Below, one piece after another: positions 59,601-64,000 of a stretch of 64,000 nt of DNA (within the stretch, counting starts at the first letter, position 1; each line of letters starts with the position of its first letter). Under the pieces are notes generated by a model that saw only the letters and a list, made by a program, of their open reading frames with translations, did no database searches and was not told where the DNA came from. Source of the DNA: Bryoerythrophyllum caledonicum. Lineage: Eukaryota > Streptophyta > Bryopsida > Pottiales > Pottiaceae. The stretch lies in assembly GCA_963971425.1 (NCBI GenBank), contig OZ020526.1, forward strand, positions 5,483,976 to 5,547,975, given 5' to 3'. The translations under genes were made by a program, and so were the position numbers.

Positions 59601-60620
59601 AACATCAACTACCGCAACCAACCAATCCCTATACTACACCAAAACGAACCATACATATACCTAGGTACAAATCTTGTTCCTTCACTAAAATGGAAAATCC
59701 AAATTCACACTACAACCACAAAGCTTATCAAACAATGTAAAGAACTAACAACATGTCCGGCCACCATGAAACAAAAAATAAAAATGGTTGATACCGTACT
59801 ACGCCCAGGTGTGGCATACAATTTCTATGGAGTACCATACTCTATGCCAGCCATCAAAAAACTTGATCAAAAAATAATCGCCATACAAAAAACCATATGT
59901 GGATTACCAAAATGCATGTCAAACGTAATAACACAACTCCCACATAACCTATTTGGACTTGAAGCTTTCTCCCTAAAAAATGCATACCTCCCGTGTATAG
60001 GCGAACAACTACAAAATGCCTTAAACGATAAAGGTAGACTTGGAAAAATTTATAATGGGTTAACTCATTACATCCTTGCCCAATACGGTGGCGCCGAAAA
60101 CATACCCAGAATTAAAAAAAGCGACTGTATAAGATCACCAATAACACGAACATTCTTCTTATTAAAACATATAGCCAAAGCCCACCTTAAAAGCACACTT
60201 CCAAACTTCCTCATTAATCCTACAACACTTGAAACAATATGGCGGCAAGAATCACTAAACCACAACACACTCAATGCCCAACTCTCCCAAAAGCTTCTAC
60301 AAAAACTCCTCTCAAAAAATATTTATGAACTAGCCCAAATTACTTTACCCAACGGCACACACATCATGAACAACGAGGACTTCAAAACCTACCACTTCAC
60401 CCCATCCAAACTATTAAAAAGTGCCCTAAATATTGCTAAACAATTATTTTGCCACCAAACATGCCCCATTACATGTCGTACTCCCTGTAACATACATCTA
60501 TACTCTCATATACTTAAAGACCCATTCATCACCATCAACAATAACATCAACCCAAGAAATATCCCCACACCAATAAACCCCGCTAACCCTCCACATACAT
60601 ATTCAAGACATACATATTAA
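56656..60620 (+). pseudogene. ORF2: AP endonuclease and reverse transcriptase
   Basis: The frame is open from before 56656 to TAA at 60618-60620. The endonuclease nicks target DNA to prime reverse transcription. Its motifs are WNASSL (57030), VIQETKLT (57109), LLCGDFNRDI (57492-57520), SLIDGFYIN and NSDHSLVQL (57747). The RT carries NKAPGPDRIPNSIL (58718), NHRPIALANT, EGFRAERC, YVDFKNAFGSIDH (59109), GTIQGDTLNPYLF and the catalytic YADD (59418-59429), then YLGTNLVPS. All catalytic residues visible to me are present. The C-terminal part ends in a Cys/His cluster (CHQTCPITCRTPCNIH, near 60450). The frame as it stands lacks its natural start and its downstream domains because of frame changes. 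Confidence 0.92.
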
Positions 60621-61887
60621 AGACATCATGCGCCATAAACATATTCAACACACAGACACAAATAACATACAAAATACCTACACAAAATATCTATGCCAAT
60701 GGCAACACAATGATAATATATATAATAAATGGCTCCCCCAAAGAGACCTTTTTCCAAGACACGACACCAATACCTCCACACATAACACCGATAACTAAAA
60801 CAATACTACCAAACAATTCAAAACAAAGCATACTTGGATACCATCCTAGCCCACCACCCCCAAGAACAATTCCCAGACTCAAGATCCGTAACACCACCCA
60901 TAATTATCCCACTCCTAAACATTTACATAACAGAATGCAACCCCGAAAAAGATATCCTTACATCCTCAAACACAATTCAAATAGATAACAATCAAGCACA
61001 TCTATACGAAGAAAACGGCCGACATTTACACACCATACCCATTACCCGACTCCAATGGTTATGGAATCAATATCATACAAAATTACAAACCCCTACAAAC
61101 ATTGAACCAACAACCCAACCCTTTGAAACCGAACTAATATGGCTTTACCAAAGGTATAAATATCGAATACCAAAAACTAACCCCCTCAAAAATGCGCAAT
61201 ACACAATATCCAACCTCATTTTAGACTCACTAATCTCATCCTTTAACATCGAACACTCATACTTTTCCTCCCCGATCTCATGTCATACCAAACTAAATAA
61301 ATTCTACTCACCGTACGAAAGAGACAAAATATTTGGATCCCTAGGCAAGGCCTTTGACCACAAATGGAGCGGAAATGGCATAGCTCACCCTCACAACGAG
61401 AAAGACGTGGAACAAGCCATACATTGGGCTAGACTTGCCGCCAAACACGATCCAAATAACACAAAAACAATCATCGTCACACCGAACAACAATTGGTACC
61501 AAAATAACAACCAACATTCAAACCCATTCCCAGATTCCCACATCATTGCATTATTCGAGGCAGACACAATACCATACGAAGAACCTAATATTCCACCCGA
61601 GCTAAAAAAACCCCGAACTCAGCCATCTACATTACAAATACTATGCGTCCATCATCAAAATCAAACCCTTGGCTCCCTAGAACAACTTGCAGAACTTACC
61701 TCCATAACAGACAATCTAGACATACAACGACCATACACAAAACTGGCCCCACCAACACCCATACGAACCCTCATAAACAAAAGTAAAAACTGGTCAAAAT
61801 TAAACCATGTCAACAACACATTAAACTACTCCGTCACACCTCCCCCTCTTCCAGACTACCCAACCCATACCACACCAAAATTTAACC
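60621..61887 (+). pseudogene. ORF2 linker between RT and RNase H
   Basis: After stops in all but one frame between 60621 and 60833 (best continuation in the frame from 60710), an open frame runs from 60834 to the RNase H start. About 350 residues have no domain I recognise. One conserved-looking block (KIFGSLGKAFDHKWSGNG, near 61330, followed by a helical AIHWARLAAKH and a TIIVTP strand) looks like a folded domain, not a spacer. Confidence 0.55.
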
Positions 61888-62512
61888 CCGCACACAGTTA
61901 CTACACCGACGGATCCTTTAAACCACCAGAACAAATTAGCCCGGGCTCTTGACGCAAAGAAAAAGCTCGCTATGGCATATATAATTCTCCAAAGAAATTA
62001 AACTAGCCGAAAGACTCCATGGACTACAAAATATCCTCAGAGTAGAACTCATGGCCATTCACAAAACACTACAAATCATCACAACAAAATACAAAAATGA
62101 ACCTGCACATATATTCACCGATTGTATAAATGCACTCTACCTACTAAACACTCAAATAACACACCCTACCCTTCACAATAGCCACCCCGACCAAACAATA
62201 CTAACATCAATGGTACAAATGTTACAAAACCGCACACAAATCACAACCCTTCACAAAGTAAGAGCCCATGCCAACATTGATGGCAACGAACAAGCAGACA
62301 AACTTGCAAAAGAAGGCCGAGAAAAAACACACAAAAATGCCAAAGACCCGCACGAACATGCCCATGCCACCCCATACTACTTTCAAAAAGAAGATTGGCC
62401 TTCCAAAGAAGATACCCCCGACAAAGCCCCAATTAGATTTTTGGGCAAATATCTCAAAAACAAGACCTCTACAACAACCTTGACACAATCTCAGAAAATA
62501 TTCCGAACATAG
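61888..62512 (+). pseudogene. ORF2 RNase H domain
   Basis: RNase H removes template RNA. Motifs are YYTDGSF (Asp at 61908), RVELMAI (Glu, near 62045), IFTDCINAL (Asp, near 62115) and RAHANIDGNEQADKLAKEG (His, Asn, Asp, near 62265-62315). The set is complete. A frame change near 61985 separates the first motif from the rest. Confidence 0.9.
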
Positions 62513-63393
62513 AAAAATGGACTAACAATAACGACATAGACAATGAACTATCTACAAACTTTTGGAAAAATCCCATCATTTCAGACTCACAAATAACATG
62601 CCTCATCAAATTCCGTACTGGTCAGTATATGGGTAACGCTCGCAAACAACTCTTCTTTGGAATAGAAAGATTCCCATCCATAACATGCCCCATATGCCCC
62701 TCAACGGACCCCGACACATGGCTCCATGTCCTACTCAAATGCCAAAATCACCACATACACTCTCTAATTGTTAGAAGACATAGTAAAGCGGTATGGGAAG
62801 TCTGTAAACTAATCACCTCCTACAATAAATCGAGATGTTTCATATTAATGAACGCTGACACTTTTAATAACAGTCCACAAGAAAATACGGTCCCCCCTTG
62901 GCTACTCCCATGCTCATGTATGACCCAAAGATGTCATTGCAACGCTAGGCTCAAACCGGACATTTTGTGTGTTAAAGGCCTACCATATAATGACCCACCA
63001 CCCGATAACATCAACCTAGAATACACCATTCAATTTATTGAGTTCACATATTGCAATGATAGATTTTCCCCGGAAACAATCCAAAATAAAATAGATAAAT
63101 ACCAACCCCTTATTGACGACATCACCGCCCTCGGATGGAATGTCGACCCCCTTATTGTAATCACATCCGGCGCTCGTGCCACCACCTTTATCCCATCTAT
63201 GAAGTCTCTTGAAGATACCTTCAAGATACCCATTGAAACGATTAAAAATACCTTTCAAAACATTAACACCATTGCTATTCAATATGCCATGTCCATTCTC
63301 CTACATAAACGCAAAATCGAAAACAATCAACCCCTCCACGATATACAGGACCCCCCCTTAAATTCTTCCCCTGCCTTGATTTATCATGACTAG
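62513..63393 (+). pseudogene. ORF2 CCHC finger and restriction-like endonuclease
   Basis: After a frame change near 62465 the reading continues to the stop at 63393. A CX2CX9HX4C finger (C62686, C62695, H62725, C62740) precedes a domain with KPDI (Asp at 62959), FIEFTY (Glu at 63040) and NKIDKY (Lys at 63088). Finger plus PD-(D/E)xK-like core and K-x-x-K-Y is the arrangement of the R2-type restriction-like endonuclease. The block after it (GWNVDPLIVITSGA) also fits that family. Such a domain is usually found in elements without an AP endonuclease; here both are present. Confidence 0.8.
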
Positions 63394-63650
63394 TTGGTTT
63401 TGAGGTTTTTGGACGAATTGCTTGATTTGTGGTTGGTTTGTTGCCTTGTTGTTTAGTTAGTGGCTCGTTAGTTGGTGTGTGGTTCCTTGGCTACTTGTTA
63501 CATAGTGTCTACCCTCGAGAGAGGGAAGTAGTTCTAGTTTACTAATTCCTTGTCATATGGGCATGGTCTTGGTAGTGGAACGAACAGACACTTTATTCAC
63601 GCCGGTCCTCTTCGGGAACCGACGTTCTTCTTCTTCATTTTGCAAAAAAA
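63394..63650 (+). other. probable 3' UTR of the LINE
   Basis: Immediately after the stop codon the plus strand switches from A/C-rich to G/T-rich (63394-63490). A small hairpin (CGGTCC-TCTTCG-GGAACCG, 63603-63621) and a short A run near 63645 lie at the likely end. The exact end is not determined. Confidence 0.5.
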
Positions 63651-64000
63651 TAGTTTGAATATCAAATTTGGTTATTTTTTTGCATATTTTGATAATGTTA
63701 TTTAAGTACCCTACGCCGTGGTCGCTTTTGTACATAATTAATTCAAAATGGGATGTTGTCCAAAATTATGGGAAATTTCAAGAGATTTAGCTAGGGTGAT
63801 ACCCATGTAATACTATGGTGACATTGATACAATATCAAGGCAATATCCATCGAATATCTAGGTGATACCATATAACATCCATTTTGAGCGAAACACATGT
63901 GCGGTGGAGAATGATTATTTGAATAGGCATGTGTTGGAAGCGACCACTAGGTACGGTATCAGAATATGTAAATTGTGAGTTAGTTGAAGAACAGCTTTAT
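63651..64000. other. flank with GATACC-type motifs
   Basis: No gene is seen. Motifs GTGATACCC, AATATCAAGGC and GGTGATACC at 63790-63870 resemble, in reverse, the GGGTATCA repeats at 45910-46085. Confidence 0.45.

Larger units (their letters stand above)
50400..63650 (+). mobile_element. dual-endonuclease non-LTR retrotransposon (Dualen/RandI-like)
   Basis: A long plus-strand unit contains an ORF1-type protein (52170-54716), a 2A-like motif (56350-56376), AP endonuclease, RT, RNase H, a CCHC finger and a restriction-like endonuclease (to 63393). Its coding strand is strongly A+C-rich and G-poor downstream of ORF1. Possession of both endonuclease classes points to the Dualen/RandI clade. The 5' end (about 50400) and 3' end (about 63650) are estimates: no target duplication or clear tail was found. 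That ORF1 belongs to the same element is inferred from order and strand. Frameshifts make this copy defective. Confidence 0.75.

Overview
This is a transposon-dense nuclear window from a green plant lineage. The only clearly intact host gene is a plant-type PRMT4/CARM1 arginine methyltransferase with 15 coding exons. Plant retroelement hallmarks (tRNA-Asp-type primer site, very long LTRs) sit beside elements more typical of algae (a Dualen-like LINE). I infer a streptophyte alga or early-diverging land plant with a large genome, Chara-like; this is inference, not proof.

Layout. 1-10256: a minus-strand Ty3/gypsy element with LTRs over 4 kb that contain thousands of bases of a ~13-bp array; it keeps gag and an integrase core but has lost protease, RT and RNase H. 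10257-13400: a broken protein-kinase-like gene between GC-rich blocks. 13700-18400: a decayed transposase-like gene of the DUF7869 type, accompanied by a recurring palindrome. 18840-22310: a repeat complex with a large foldback (19390-20760) and a decayed gene with many TAG stops. 25249-28921: a complete but dead Tc1/mariner element, itself split by a 2049-bp solo-LTR-like insertion with a 5-bp target duplication. 29509-34895: PRMT4, minus strand. 35.5-40.5 kb: AT-rich sequence with two abutting MITE-like elements. 40549-44522: a large minus-strand ORF of 1092 codons with ParB-like and methyltransferase-like features, overlapped by a second ORF. 45014-45859: a foldback repeat. 46405-48461: a broken piggyBac-type transposase next to a 200-base assembly gap. 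About 50.3-63.6 kb: a large plus-strand non-LTR retrotransposon.

The LINE is the most striking part. Its ORF2 region encodes, in order, a 2A-like ribosome-skipping motif, an apurinic-type endonuclease, reverse transcriptase, a long linker, RNase H, a CCHC finger and a restriction-like endonuclease. Two endonuclease classes in one element is the Dualen/RandI arrangement known from green algae; the 2A-like motif upstream is an addition I do not know to be described for that clade. This copy carries several frameshifts, so it is not obviously active.

Limits: all family calls rest on motifs read by eye. No database search or fold prediction was possible, so exact clade names and element ends remain to be checked.
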